Assembly: GCA_043808235.1 (NCBI GenBank)
Contig: JAZDFC010000105.1
Coordinates: 1 to 64,000 of the forward strand
Length of the DNA: 64,000 nucleotides
Direction: 5' to 3'
DNA from: JAZDFC01 sp043808235
Lineage (GTDB): Bacteria; Bacteroidota; Ignavibacteria; Ignavibacteriales; Melioribacteraceae
This document shows, piece by piece, positions 7,880-16,804 of the stretch (the stretch's first letter is position 1; each line of letters begins with the position of its first letter). Position numbers and translations under genes: made by a program. The notes beneath the pieces were generated by a model. That model had not been told where the DNA came from. It did no database searches and worked only from the letters and a program-made list of their open reading frames with translations.

Positions 7880-9625
7880 TTATTTTACTTCATTTAAAAT
7901 CCAATCCGAGATTATTTTTAATACTTCGGGAGACATCGTTTCTTCAATCTGTCCGTATTCTGAAATTGCACCTGTTTCGGTATGTTGGAAAAGATGATTC
8001 AATCCAGGCAATTCAATCGTTTTGAAATTTTTATTCCCGGCATTTTTCAATGCTTTTTCGATTTCCGGTAAGTTCTGATTCGGGTCAACCTGCAAGTCCT
8101 TCCCGCCATTTATCGCCAGTACGGGAATTGTCAGTTCTTCCAACGTTGGCTGAGGGTCGTACGCCAAAAAGAATCGGAACCATGGCGAAAGCAATTGTAC
8201 AAGATTTTTTTCAAACATATCCGGTGCGGTGCCGGGTTCTTGTTTCTCTTCATCGCTTAGCGCATTATAATAATTGTTATATTCGGTCATTATTGTGATC
8301 TTCGCTTTCTCATTGTCAGGTTCACTAATAATTATATTATATAATTTTTCGTTGAGGATTGCTGCCTTTTCAATTTCTTCATCAGTAGCCCCCATAGCTT
8401 TTAAAATCAATTTTGATTGAAGACTTAATATTTGAGTGCCGGAGACTCCCGGTCCTGCAAGCATAACAATGAATTTAACATCCTTTGATTGCGATGCAGC
8501 CATAGGCGCTATCAAGCCGCCTTCGCTATGTCCGGCTATCCCAATTTTATTTGTATTAACTTCTTTTCTTGTCCGCAGATATTCAATCGCCGATTGAGCA
8601 TCGGATGTAAAATCAACAGTTGTTGCCGCCGAAAAATCACCTGTAGATTGTCCAATACCACGATCATCGTATCTTAAAACGGCTATACCATTACGTGTCA
8701 AATAATCGGATAATACTAAAAACGGTTTGTGACTGAAAATTGTCTCATCTCGATCTTGCGGACCCGAACCGGTAACAAGAACAACTGCTGGATATTCTCC
8801 ACCGGATTTAGGAAAGGTGAAAGTACCGGTTAATTTTATCCCTTCAGATTTGTTTTCAAACGTTACTTCTTCCTCATTATATGGATAGGGTTTTTGCGGA
8901 TTCTGCGGACGCTTTGCTTCGTCAATTCTGTCAACATGCTTTATGTTTAGCGGTAAGGACATCCCGGATTGTTTCCATGTCCCTTCGTAATAGACACTGT
9001 CTTTATTGTATTTACTTAAATAAGAACCTCCAATTGAGGATATCTCAAAATTTAAACTGTCGTCATCAATATCAAACCGGCTGACTGGAATGTCTTTTGC
9101 CCCTTGGTCGGGACTATCGAGAAGTGCTCCGAGTGTTTTATCTTCATTTTCAAATATTTTAAGAACAAGTCTTAGCTCGACTGCTGAAATCTTTAATATC
9201 CCTTCCCATAGACTAATAAATTCTTTCTTTTCCTGTTTGGCTGTTTCAGTCATTTTAGAAAGATCAAGTTTGTATGAGCCCGTTCCCTGTTTCCAGTCTC
9301 CTGCAATTAGATTTTCTTCATTATCAAATTGTCCTTCATAGGTACCGCCAATTGATTTTACATCCATGCGGATTGCATCGCCGTTAATTTTTACTTCATC
9401 AACAATAATTCCGAAGGCATTTTGATCCGGGCTGTCCATTTTAGCCGAAACTACCTCTCCCGATATGGTAAAGTGGAAAACAATTTTTAAATTCATTCCA
9501 CCGGCTTGAAGATTCCCTTCCCAATCGCCGTTAATCTTGCTCAAATCCTGGGCAAAAGTACTTCCACCCGAAAATAATACAACTACCGCTAACATTATCG
9601 AAAATAAAATTTTGATACTCTTCAT
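7880..9625 (-). CDS. Secreted alpha/beta hydrolase with duplicated N-terminal beta domain
   Basis: Exported serine hydrolase of the prolyl-oligopeptidase/dienelactone-hydrolase-like superfamily, substrate unknown. A signal peptide (MKSIKILFSIMLAVVVLFSGGSTFA) is followed by two copies of a roughly 95-residue beta-rich domain (about 30-125 and 135-225). Each copy runs W-E-G-x-L, then a D-S-P-D-Q turn, then S-I-G-G-x-Y, then G-x-W-K-Q. The catalytic domain has the nucleophile elbow G-H-S-E-G-G (about 365), the acid in N-G-G-K-D (about 510) and the histidine in G-L-N-H-L-F (about 541). The start is supported by GGAG upstream (CGGAGAAAACCG). It is a single gene, divergent from the lipoprotein gene downstream. 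Peptidase or carboxyl-esterase activity is possible. Confidence 0.8.
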   Translation of the reverse strand: MKSIKILFSIMLAVVVLFSGGSTFAQDLSKINGDWEGNLQAGGMNLKIVFHFTISGEVVSAKMDSPDQNAFGIIVDEVKINGDAIRMDVKSIGGTYEGQFDNEENLIAGDWKQGTGSYKLDLSKMTETAKQEKKEFISLWEGILKISAVELRLVLKIFENEDKTLGALLDSPDQGAKDIPVSRFDIDDDSLNFEISSIGGSYLSKYNKDSVYYEGTWKQSGMSLPLNIKHVDRIDEAKRPQNPQKPYPYNEEEVTFENKSEGIKLTGTFTFPKSGGEYPAVVLVTGSGPQDRDETIFSHKPFLVLSDYLTRNGIAVLRYDDRGIGQSTGDFSAATTVDFTSDAQSAIEYLRTRKEVNTNKIGIAGHSEGGLIAPMAASQSKDVKFIVMLAGPGVSGTQILSLQSKLILKAMGATDEEIEKAAILNEKLYNIIISEPDNEKAKITIMTEYNNYYNALSDEEKQEPGTAPDMFEKNLVQLLSPWFRFFLAYDPQPTLEELTIPVLAINGGKDLQVDPNQNLPEIEKALKNAGNKNFKTIELPGLNHLFQHTETGAISEYGQIEETMSPEVLKIISDWILNEVK

Positions 9626-9672
9626 CGGTTTTCTCCGTTTTATTAATTCATTCCAAAATTGTTACTGTCAAA

Positions 9673-9694
9673 TCTAATTTTTTGAAAAATTAGA
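9673..9694. promoter_or_regulatory. Perfect 22-bp palindrome between divergent genes
   Basis: TCTAATTTTT (9673-9682) and AAAAATTAGA (9685-9694) form perfect arms around TG. It lies between the divergent hydrolase and lipoprotein genes, so it could be an operator. A related half-palindrome (TCTAATTTTTCGAATTA) appears near 11639, which points instead to a dispersed repeat. Confidence 0.4.
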
Positions 9695-9795
9695 CGCACT
9701 TAAAATTAAAATTTCCCGGCAGCAGTTGGTTTATTACAAATAATTCAAAAAATAATTAAGTTACACGCATGTAAAATCAACCTTTCGAGGAAAAA

Positions 9796-10245
9796 ATGAA
9801 AATTGTAAAAATATTGGTACTGCCGTTACTTGTTACGATTGTATATTCGTGTTCCACTTTAAAACTCGCGCCGGCAGACTTCGGCTGGCCGGTTGAAACC
9901 GTGCTTAAAGTTGACCAAAAGGGATTTATTGCCGATGAACGATACGCCGTATCATTCAATACAAAAGCAATGTTCTTTGAAGAATTTATTGACTCGGTTA
10001 ATGTTGAGGGAAAAGTTATTAGACTGATCCGAGATGTGGAAGGATTTTATTTTCTAACCGGTAATGAGTTTAAAAATGTTTATGTATTTTATCCCGAAGA
10101 GGGCAAGCTGATTCTTCAAAACAAAATATTAATTACCGAGTCGGGATTGCAGAGTCCATATTTCAATCAAAGAAAACCGTATGTTGAATTAACCGATGGG
10201 ACGGTCAAATATTCTCTTAATAAAGAAGGTATTGTAGGAAAATAA
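9796..10245 (+). CDS. Hypothetical lipoprotein
   Basis: I do not recognise this 149-residue protein. It starts with a lipoprotein signal peptide (MKIVKILVLPLLVTIVYSC) whose lipobox ends at Cys19, so it should be lipid-anchored. The mature part is beta-rich, with repeated short strands, and has no recognisable catalytic motif. GAGGAAAAA precedes the ATG. The stop codon is two bases from the start of the next gene, so the two are almost certainly co-transcribed and may act together at the envelope. Confidence 0.75.
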   Translation: MKIVKILVLPLLVTIVYSCSTLKLAPADFGWPVETVLKVDQKGFIADERYAVSFNTKAMFFEEFIDSVNVEGKVIRLIRDVEGFYFLTGNEFKNVYVFYPEEGKLILQNKILITESGLQSPYFNQRKPYVELTDGTVKYSLNKEGIVGK

Positions 10246-10247
10246 TC

Positions 10248-11519
10248 ATGAAAATAAAAATATTTTTGATTTCGACTTTGCTGATTGCTTTTGCATTCAG
10301 AATAAATTTAATGGCACAGTCCGATTATGAAAAAACTCAGAACTTTAAATCGCAGCATCAAAATGTTAGCGAAGCAATAAAGGGCGCCGCATCGCTTCAT
10401 GATTTGGATTTGGCTGAAGCTGATATTGAAAAACTAAAAGAAGATTTTTATGCGGATAAAGATTTACTCGATAAAAGTCTATACCCGGATAATTTTAATT
10501 CGTTGATCGAAAAATTGCGCTCGGCGCTGCAATTAAGAAAAGGCGACTTCACGGAAATTGTTGAACTCGAAACAAAAGTTGATACTCTTCGCACACAGAT
10601 ATCGGTACTCAACCGTGCGAACGCAAGTTTAGTTGTCGAAATCAGAGAAATTCAAAGATCACGGAAGAAAGATGCCGCCACAATTGCAGCGCTGGAAAAT
10701 TTAGTTAATAAATTAAAAACAAATCTGCAAGAGCGTGATGATCTTGTCCGCGGTATTATGGACAGTCTTCTTGCCGAGTTTTTAAAATCCCCCGGTTCGC
10801 TGAATGAAGTTGAAAAAGCAAGTCTCGATCAGAAAATCAAATCGGAAAATCTGTTTTATAACATCGAGAAAACAATTATGGACAACATCCAGTTTATGAG
10901 AATTACAGCTCTTAAACCGGAAGACCTAAATGAGATGAGAGAAGAGCATCAAGATTTTTCGAAAATGTTCCGTCAGTTCGGCGGCAAACTTGCGCAGGTT
11001 TATCTCGAAACTAAAAACGTATCAACTGAAATTGCCAATGTTAATGGATTGCTTCAATCATGGGGCAACATAATTAATGTTGAAATTTGGAAAGGCGTAA
11101 ATACTTCCTTCAAAGAAAAGAATGTCCGGATGGTTCAAGCCAATAGCGGTGAGGAGTTTACTCAAAATGTTGTGTCGTATATCGAAGATGAAATAAAAAA
11201 TTACGGTGTAAAGAAAAAAGAAGAATCAGTCGAAGCATTCCATACGTTTACGGACAGTGTTTGGTTTGGCGGATTCCAGGACACATGGTTGAAAATCCTG
11301 CTCGACCAGCAATTACTTTCCGAAGCCGACAAAGATACCATCGAAGCGAAAATTGCAGTGTGGAAAGCGAAAGTTGAACCAGGCGTAGGTTCAAACCTTT
11401 TGATTTATGTTATTGTTGCAGTTGCCGTAATCGGTATTGCTGCATTGCTTTTTGCTCTTCTATGGAAGAAGAAAGCAAAACCAATAGAACCAACCCAATT
11501 GCCTCCTTCGGAAGCTTAA
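10248..11519 (+). CDS. Exported coiled-coil protein with C-terminal membrane anchor
   Basis: Unknown protein of 423 residues. It has an N-terminal signal peptide (residues 1-24, ending M-A-Q) and a long coiled-coil region at about 90-170, rich in leucine heptads (T-L-R-T-Q-I-S-V-L-N and A-A-L-E-N-L-V-N-K-L). A further helical region follows. One membrane segment lies near the C-terminus (about 381-406, L-I-Y-V-I-V-A-V-A-V-I-G-I-A-A-L-L), then a basic K-K-K tail, which implies a large periplasmic domain held in the inner membrane. It begins two bases after the preceding lipoprotein gene and is closed by a terminator, so the two form a two-gene operon. A structural envelope role is inference only. 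Confidence 0.75.
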   Translation: MKIKIFLISTLLIAFAFRINLMAQSDYEKTQNFKSQHQNVSEAIKGAASLHDLDLAEADIEKLKEDFYADKDLLDKSLYPDNFNSLIEKLRSALQLRKGDFTEIVELETKVDTLRTQISVLNRANASLVVEIREIQRSRKKDAATIAALENLVNKLKTNLQERDDLVRGIMDSLLAEFLKSPGSLNEVEKASLDQKIKSENLFYNIEKTIMDNIQFMRITALKPEDLNEMREEHQDFSKMFRQFGGKLAQVYLETKNVSTEIANVNGLLQSWGNIINVEIWKGVNTSFKEKNVRMVQANSGEEFTQNVVSYIEDEIKNYGVKKKEESVEAFHTFTDSVWFGGFQDTWLKILLDQQLLSEADKDTIEAKIAVWKAKVEPGVGSNLLIYVIVAVAVIGIAALLFALLWKKKAKPIEPTQLPPSEA

Positions 11520-11525
11520 CACTTC

Positions 11526-11556
11526 AAGCCGGCTCAAATCTTTGGGCCGGTTTTTT
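11526..11556 (+). terminator. Intrinsic terminator
   Basis: The stem CCGGCTCAAA / TTTGGGCCGG (one G-T pair) is followed by six T residues. It starts 7 bases after the stop codon of the coiled-coil protein gene. Confidence 0.9.
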
Positions 11557-11558
11557 GG

Positions 11559-11978
11559 GGATCACACATTTCGAATAGTTAATGTTAAGGTACTATTAAT
11601 TGACCAAAATCCGGGAAACAATTTTAAAATTCATGCCGTCTAATTTTTCGAATTAAAAAAAGATTCGGGATATGAGAGCAACGCTAAAATTCTTAGAAAT
11701 AATTTACTTCCCATTATTTTTAACAATAATGATTTTTGTCGTACTTCTTTACGCGTAAAATGTAGTCCAACCTTGGGGATGAAGTAAGCTTTTTATACCA
11801 ATGTATTTACGTTTCTTGCTGTAGAAACTCACCTGTTTTAATACCGGATAGTGAATGTAATTCTTCTCAAATGATATCTCCATGGAAGGAATTCATTTTT
11901 GAGTAAAAAGTAAAATTGCATCCAGCTATAATACCGTGTATTTTTAGATTAATGAATAATTTTATAAGCATGGCTATA
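11559..11978. other. Intergenic region before the CotH-like gene
   Basis: About 420 bases with no supported gene. A 28-codon frame at 11672-11758 would encode a small hydrophobic peptide (M-R-A-T-L-K-F-L-E-I-I then a membrane-like stretch) but has no convincing ribosome site. A half-palindrome TCTAATTTTTCGAATTA near 11639 resembles the palindrome at 9673. The promoter for the CotH-like gene must be here but is not obvious. Confidence 0.4.
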
Positions 11979-14342
11979 ATGAAAACGAAAAATATTATAC
12001 CGGCATTAATCTTCATGTTTGCGATGGACAATGTTATCTTTTCACAGGATGAGAGCTGGAAAGTTTATGATGATTCGCAGGTTGCCTTAATCGATATAAC
12101 AATGAATCCGGCGGACTTAGTGTGGATGTACGAAAACGTTCAAAGCGACTCGCTTCATTTATGCAGCGTGCATTTTACGAATGCTTTTATTGATACCGTT
12201 ATTGAAAATGCCGGTGTCCGGCTACGCGGGAACACTTCGCGGGACTCACAGAAAAAATCCTTCAAACTGTCGTTCAATGAATTTGAATCCGGCAGAGAAT
12301 TTTACGGTCTTGATGCGCTTAACTTGAACGGCGAGCATAACGATCCGTCGATTATTCGAGCCAAATTATGCTGGGATTTGTATCAACAAATCGGAGCTAA
12401 AGCAAGCCGTGCAGCTCATGTCGCAGTTCATATCAATGGCGCTTATTATGGATTGTATATTTCAGTTGAGCACGTTGATGATGAATTCCTCAGTAAAAAT
12501 TTTAACGACGATACCGGTAACTTGTGGAAATGTTTGTATCCCGCAGATTTGAAGTTCATTGATAATAATCCGGATAGTTATAAAATGTTTGCCAACGGCA
12601 GACGTACATACGACCTGACTACCAATGAAGAGCTTGACGATTATTCTAAGTTGGCTGAGTTAATTGACATCATTAATAATTCGTCTCGCACGGATTTTCC
12701 GATAAAGCTTGAAGATAAATTTTCGGTAGCGGAAGCTCTAAAATATTTTGCAATGAATATACTCACAGCAAGTTGGGATGATTATTGGTTTTTAAAAAAC
12801 AACTATTATCTCTACCATGAGCCGGCAAAAGATTTGTTTCATTGGATACCGTATGATTATGACAACACTTTCGGAATCGATTTCGGGTTTAATCCCGATT
12901 GGGCAACAGTGAATCCTTACAACTTCGGGACAATCGACGGCACGCCGCGACCGCTTATAACAAAGATGCTTGCCATAAACGAGTATAAAAATCTCTACAC
13001 TCATTTTCTTGAGTTCTATTCACAAAATGTTTTCGATTTGCCGGTGTGGGAAAATAGAATTGATGATTTAAAATCCAAAATCATTTCCTTTGCGCTTTCA
13101 GATACTTACCGTACACTCGACTGGGGATTCACCAATGACGATTTCAATAATTCTTACTCATCAACGGGTTACAATTTTGAAAATGGCGTAAATGTGCAGC
13201 GGGGGATTAAAGAATTTATCAATGTAAAAAATCAATCTCTTAGCGCCGATTTAACTTATATAAGTTCGGTACCCATGGTTTATTCGATTCAATATTCGCC
13301 TCAGCTTCCTTCAGCAAATGATGTAATAGAATTTTCTGCTTCGGTATTTTCAAATGCAGGATTGCAGGAAGTTGTTCTTGAATTTCATCCGGGAGTGTTA
13401 ACTGTTATTGAAGAATATCCAATGACATATTCTCCGGTTGCCGGAACTAAGAAAGTTGAGGAATCCGATCAATGGATTTGTACAATTCCTGCTCTCGGTG
13501 AAAGTGGTTTCGGTAAATACCAAATACGAGTTGTGGATATAAATGGTAACACGGTTAAGTTTCCGCGAAGCGGACCAAAAGAAATCCGAGCTGCCGGCGC
13601 ATTCAGCAGCAGTTTGGTAATAAATGAGTTTCTTGCAAGTAATGCTTCTACAAATACAGATACCAACGGTGAATATGATGACTGGGTTGAAATATACAAT
13701 CCGTCATCGGAAAATGTTTTGCTTGACGGCTTGTATCTAACCGATAGTCCGGCATTACCAAATAAATGGCAATTTCCAAATAACAATATTGTTGTACCTG
13801 CGCAAGGATTTGTACTTGTGTGGTGCGATGACGACGAAGGACAGAGCGGGCTGCATACCAACTTCAAGTTCGATGCACAAGGCGAGTTTATTGGTTTAGT
13901 TGGAACCGACGGACTTTCATTTATTGACTCGCTTTCGTACGGCGAACAATCCACCGATATTTCATTTGGAAGGTATCCCGATGGAAGTGAGAATTGGATA
14001 CAATTGCCGCCAACACCCGGCTCAACAAATTTAATGACATCAATTGATATTGAAGATTCTCTGCCTGCAGAGTATCGGTTAAGCGCGTTCCCCAATCCCT
14101 TTAATCCGGTTACTACAATTCAATATTCTATTCCGCAAAGTTCTGAGATTAGGATTGCAATCTATGATATTCTCGGAAGAGAAATTATTTCTTTCGATGA
14201 GGGAGTTAAACCTGCCGGCTCTTACATTATAAATTGGAATGCACTAAGTCCGGATAACCGGGAACTGCCATCGGGAATTAATTTTTGTAGAATAGATGCG
14301 GGTGAATTTAACACAACTATCAAGTTGATGCTTTTGAAATAA
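11979..14342 (+). CDS. T9SS-secreted CotH kinase-fold protein with lamin-tail domain
   Basis: Large surface or secreted protein of 787 residues. After a signal peptide (MKTKNIIPALIFMFAMDNVIFS), residues about 30-400 match the CotH family, a secreted atypical-kinase fold. Visible signatures are G-V-R-L-R-G-N-T-S-R, K-K-S-F-K-L, Y-Y-G-L-Y-I-S-V-E-H and the metal-binding-like W-I-P-Y-D-Y-D-N-T-F-G. A lamin-tail (LTD) domain follows at about 545-690 (I-N-E-F-L-A-S-N, then D-D-W-V-E-I-Y-N). The T9SS sorting domain closes the protein (F-P-N-P-F-N-P-V-T-T-I through M-L-L-K). I prefer ATG 11979, since earlier possible starts (TTG 11916, ATG 11952 and 11970) put extra residues before the signal peptide. 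CotH kinases phosphorylate spore-coat or surface proteins elsewhere; the target here is unknown. Confidence 0.88.
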   Translation: MKTKNIIPALIFMFAMDNVIFSQDESWKVYDDSQVALIDITMNPADLVWMYENVQSDSLHLCSVHFTNAFIDTVIENAGVRLRGNTSRDSQKKSFKLSFNEFESGREFYGLDALNLNGEHNDPSIIRAKLCWDLYQQIGAKASRAAHVAVHINGAYYGLYISVEHVDDEFLSKNFNDDTGNLWKCLYPADLKFIDNNPDSYKMFANGRRTYDLTTNEELDDYSKLAELIDIINNSSRTDFPIKLEDKFSVAEALKYFAMNILTASWDDYWFLKNNYYLYHEPAKDLFHWIPYDYDNTFGIDFGFNPDWATVNPYNFGTIDGTPRPLITKMLAINEYKNLYTHFLEFYSQNVFDLPVWENRIDDLKSKIISFALSDTYRTLDWGFTNDDFNNSYSSTGYNFENGVNVQRGIKEFINVKNQSLSADLTYISSVPMVYSIQYSPQLPSANDVIEFSASVFSNAGLQEVVLEFHPGVLTVIEEYPMTYSPVAGTKKVEESDQWICTIPALGESGFGKYQIRVVDINGNTVKFPRSGPKEIRAAGAFSSSLVINEFLASNASTNTDTNGEYDDWVEIYNPSSENVLLDGLYLTDSPALPNKWQFPNNNIVVPAQGFVLVWCDDDEGQSGLHTNFKFDAQGEFIGLVGTDGLSFIDSLSYGEQSTDISFGRYPDGSENWIQLPPTPGSTNLMTSIDIEDSLPAEYRLSAFPNPFNPVTTIQYSIPQSSEIRIAIYDILGREIISFDEGVKPAGSYIINWNALSPDNRELPSGINFCRIDAGEFNTTIKLMLLK

Positions 14343-14359
14343 TTTTAACAGGAATATAA

Positions 14360-15022
14360 ATGAGTTTAAGAAAATACAAACATATTATCTGGGATTGGAA
14401 CGGCACTATTCTCGATGACGTTTTTTTGTGCGTTGACATTATGAATGGAATATTACGTAGAAATAATTTGCCACCGATTACTATCGAAAAGTATAAAGAA
14501 GTTTTCACCTTCCCTGTCCGGGATTATTACGAAAAGGTCGGACTGAATATGCAGAACGATAATTTTATCATTCTCGGTAAAGAATTTATGGACGAATATG
14601 AATTGAGACGAAACACATGTTCGCTTCATGACGGTGCGGTTGAATCGCTTGAATATTTCAAATCGCTGAGTCAATCGCAGTCGGTGCTCTCGGCATATTC
14701 TCACGATACTTTGGTTGAGGCGTTAAATCACTATGGAATTTTAAAATACTTTGATAAGGTTGCCGGACTTGACAATATTTATGCGGGCAGTAAACTCAAT
14801 AACGGAAAATTGCTTGTTGGGCAAATCGGGATTCCGTCCAAAGAGATACTTTTAATCGGTGATACTATTCATGATTTCGAGGTGGCGACCGAACTGGGAA
14901 TTGACTGTGTCTTGATTTCTTTCGGGCATCAATCAAAAGAAAAAATAATGAAATGCGGTGTACCGGTAATTGACAGTTTGAATAAATTGGTTAATGGAAA
15001 ACTCACTATCCCAACAAAATAA
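14360..15022 (+). CDS. HAD-superfamily hydrolase, phosphoglycolate-phosphatase-like
   Basis: Cytoplasmic phosphatase of the HAD-IA type, 220 residues. Motif I is W-D-W-N-G-T-I-L-D-D near residues 10-19, with asparagine where many relatives have aspartate. Motif II is probably V-L-S-A-Y-S. The conserved lysine is probably in S-K-L-N-N-G-K. Motif IV is L-I-G-D-T-I-H-D. It has a cap domain between motifs I and II. Family members act on phosphoglycolate or related small phosphoesters, and the substrate cannot be settled from sequence. The ATG is preceded by AGGAATATAA, and the gene begins 17 bases after the CotH-like gene ends, though the functions seem unrelated. Confidence 0.85.
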   Translation: MSLRKYKHIIWDWNGTILDDVFLCVDIMNGILRRNNLPPITIEKYKEVFTFPVRDYYEKVGLNMQNDNFIILGKEFMDEYELRRNTCSLHDGAVESLEYFKSLSQSQSVLSAYSHDTLVEALNHYGILKYFDKVAGLDNIYAGSKLNNGKLLVGQIGIPSKEILLIGDTIHDFEVATELGIDCVLISFGHQSKEKIMKCGVPVIDSLNKLVNGKLTIPTK

Positions 15023-15087
15023 TAGATTAACTTTTGGAAATGAAATCCGTCTAAAAATTCGAGTTAACTAACAATGTGTTTTAAATT

Positions 15088-15402
15088 ATGAAAGCAAGGG
15101 AAATATTACGGCGAATAAACCTGGAAGCAATTATTTGGATTGCCGCACTGATATATTTGATTGTAATAAATCCTTTCGGAAGCGGGCATTTGGATTTGTG
15201 TTTTTTCCACCTTGTCGGGATTGAAAATTGTCCCGGCTGCGGGTTGGGAAAATCGGTATCGTTTCTCTTTCATGGCGATTTAGTTAATTCACTTGAGATG
15301 CATCCATTAGGAATAATTGCGGCGGTTTTAATTCTGCACCGGATTGTTTCATTGTTCAATGAGCAAAATAAATTCAATATAAACGAGGTGAAAAATGGCT
15401 GA
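15088..15402 (+). CDS. DUF2752 membrane protein
   Basis: Small integral membrane protein of 104 residues with two or three hydrophobic segments and the family signature C-P-G-C-G-L-G near residues 49-55 (C-P-G-C-G-L-T in many relatives). Function is unknown; the paired cysteines hint at a metal or thiol role. It overlaps the next gene by 8 bases. DUF2752 and TM2-domain genes are often neighbours in this group of bacteria, so a shared membrane function is likely but not understood. Confidence 0.85.
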   Translation: MKAREILRRINLEAIIWIAALIYLIVINPFGSGHLDLCFFHLVGIENCPGCGLGKSVSFLFHGDLVNSLEMHPLGIIAAVLILHRIVSLFNEQNKFNINEVKNG

Positions 15403-15742
15403 AGTGTTGAGATATTTACCCGAAATAATTGGCGACGAACAGCTTTATGTCTCCAGGTTAATTAAAGATATGGATGATGAATCCGCGATGCAATTTGCAA
15501 ATGCGTACCGTGTTCGCAGAAAAGATCCGCAAACAATTTTATTGGTGACACTTGTTGGTTTTCTCGGTATTAATGGCATTCAAAGATTTCTTGTCGACCA
15601 GATAGGGCTTGGAATTCTTTACCTGTTAACGGGTGGAATCTGTTTAATCGGAACAATCGTTGATTTGATAAATTATCGTAGCATTGCATTTGAATATAAT
15701 CAAAAGCAGGCGCAGCAAATTGCGGCTATGATTAAAATGTAG
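15395..15742 (+). CDS. TM2-domain membrane protein
   Basis: Protein of 115 residues with an N-terminal soluble helix region and a C-terminal TM2 domain. Two transmembrane helices (L-L-V-T-L-V-G-F-L-G-I-N-G-I and L-G-I-L-Y-L-L-T-G-G-I-C) are joined by the Q-R-F turn typical of the family, and the usual I-D-L-I-N-Y end is present. No enzymatic role is known. The start overlaps the end of the DUF2752 gene by 8 bases, showing translational coupling. GAGGTGAAAA precedes the ATG. Confidence 0.88.
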   Translation: MAEVLRYLPEIIGDEQLYVSRLIKDMDDESAMQFANAYRVRRKDPQTILLVTLVGFLGINGIQRFLVDQIGLGILYLLTGGICLIGTIVDLINYRSIAFEYNQKQAQQIAAMIKM

Positions 15743-15747
15743 TCTTG

Positions 15748-15870
15748 AAGCTGGTTGCTTGTTATTGAATTCTGAGGTGATAACTCGAATCATTATTTTT
15801 GCCAGTATCAAGCATCCAGCTTATCACGGCGTAGCGTTCTTTTCGAAGCCGGATATTTAGGTATCTACGC
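15748..15870. repeat. Inverted repeats between convergent genes
   Basis: AAGCTGGTTGCTTG (about 15748) faces CAAGCATCCAGCTT (about 15808), an inverted pair with one mismatch. Next come GGCGTAG and CTACGCC (about 15828-15871), which could form a second, longer stem. They lie between the convergent TM2 and zinc-peptidase genes and may serve as a bidirectional terminator or be dispersed repeats. CTGCTTGATACTGG near 5391 is related. Confidence 0.5.
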
Positions 15871-15872
15871 CT

Positions 15873-16721
15873 TTAGAAATCGATATCTGCGAAGGTATCG
15901 CCCTGTTCGATATCGCCGGTGGTAAATCCTTTTTTGAACCAGGTCATTCGCTGTTGAGAAGTGCCGTGTGTAAAAGCATCCGGAACTACATGACCCTGCA
16001 TTTGTTTTTGAATCCGGTCATCACCGACAGCACTTGCGGCATTTAGTGCTTCTTCAATATCGCCTTCTTCGAGGATGTTATTTAACCGCTGTGCATGATG
16101 CGCCCAAACGCCGGCATAAAAATCTGCCTGAAGTTCCAACCTCACGGAGTATTTATTATATTCCCTTTCGCTTAGTCTTCCGCGTAAGGCAGAAACTTTA
16201 TCGGATGTACCGAGTAGATTCTGCACATGATGCCCGACCTCGTGGGCAATTACATAAGCTAATGCAAAATCACCGGGAGCCTGGAAACGATTTTTTAATT
16301 CATCGCAGAACGACAAATCAATATAAACTCTTTCATCGGCCGGACAATAGAACGGTCCGCTTCCCGCGCTCGCAACTCCACAACCAGACTCAACTTGATT
16401 GGAAAAGATTACTAACTTCGCGGGTTTGTAGGAGGAACCCATTTGCCTAAAAAGCTGATTCCAAACATCTTCAGTATCACCAAGCACAACCGACGAAAAT
16501 TCTTTTAGTTGGTTCTCTTCCGCCGTTCCTTCGTAAGTTGAAGTATTGGTTTGATCGGTCTCTGTGGGAATAATATTATTTAATTGGTCCGGATTAATCC
16601 CAAGAAAATATGCAACCACTAATATTACTAACGTACCTACGCCACCGCCAATCATGCCTTTCGGCGACATACCGCGTCTATCTTCAACGTTCGAACTTTG
16701 TCTTCTCCCTTGCCAGCGCAT
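15873..16721 (-). CDS. ypfJ: YpfJ-type neutral zinc metallopeptidase
   Basis: Membrane-anchored metallopeptidase-like protein of 282 residues. The N-terminus M-R-W-Q-G-R-R-x-S-x-N-V-E-D-R-R-G is the family hallmark, followed by one transmembrane helix (about 26-43, G-T-L-V-I-L-V-V-A-Y-F-L). The zinc motif H-E-V-G-H-H lies near 160-165, and a third ligand region R-L-E-L-Q-A-D-F-Y-A-G follows about 40 residues later. I start at ATG 16721 because GGAG sits six bases upstream and the conserved M-R-W-Q-G-R-R start begins there. Two upstream ATG/alternative starts would add 4-8 residues unlike the family. The physiological substrate is unknown. Confidence 0.9.
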   Translation of the reverse strand: MRWQGRRQSSNVEDRRGMSPKGMIGGGVGTLVILVVAYFLGINPDQLNNIIPTETDQTNTSTYEGTAEENQLKEFSSVVLGDTEDVWNQLFRQMGSSYKPAKLVIFSNQVESGCGVASAGSGPFYCPADERVYIDLSFCDELKNRFQAPGDFALAYVIAHEVGHHVQNLLGTSDKVSALRGRLSEREYNKYSVRLELQADFYAGVWAHHAQRLNNILEEGDIEEALNAASAVGDDRIQKQMQGHVVPDAFTHGTSQQRMTWFKKGFTTGDIEQGDTFADIDF

Positions 16722-16804
16722 TAAGTGCTCCATTTTTATTCGCAATTTAGCAACTCAAGACGATATGTAAAAGATGTTTTAAAAAATCAAAATCAATGAG
16801 ATTG

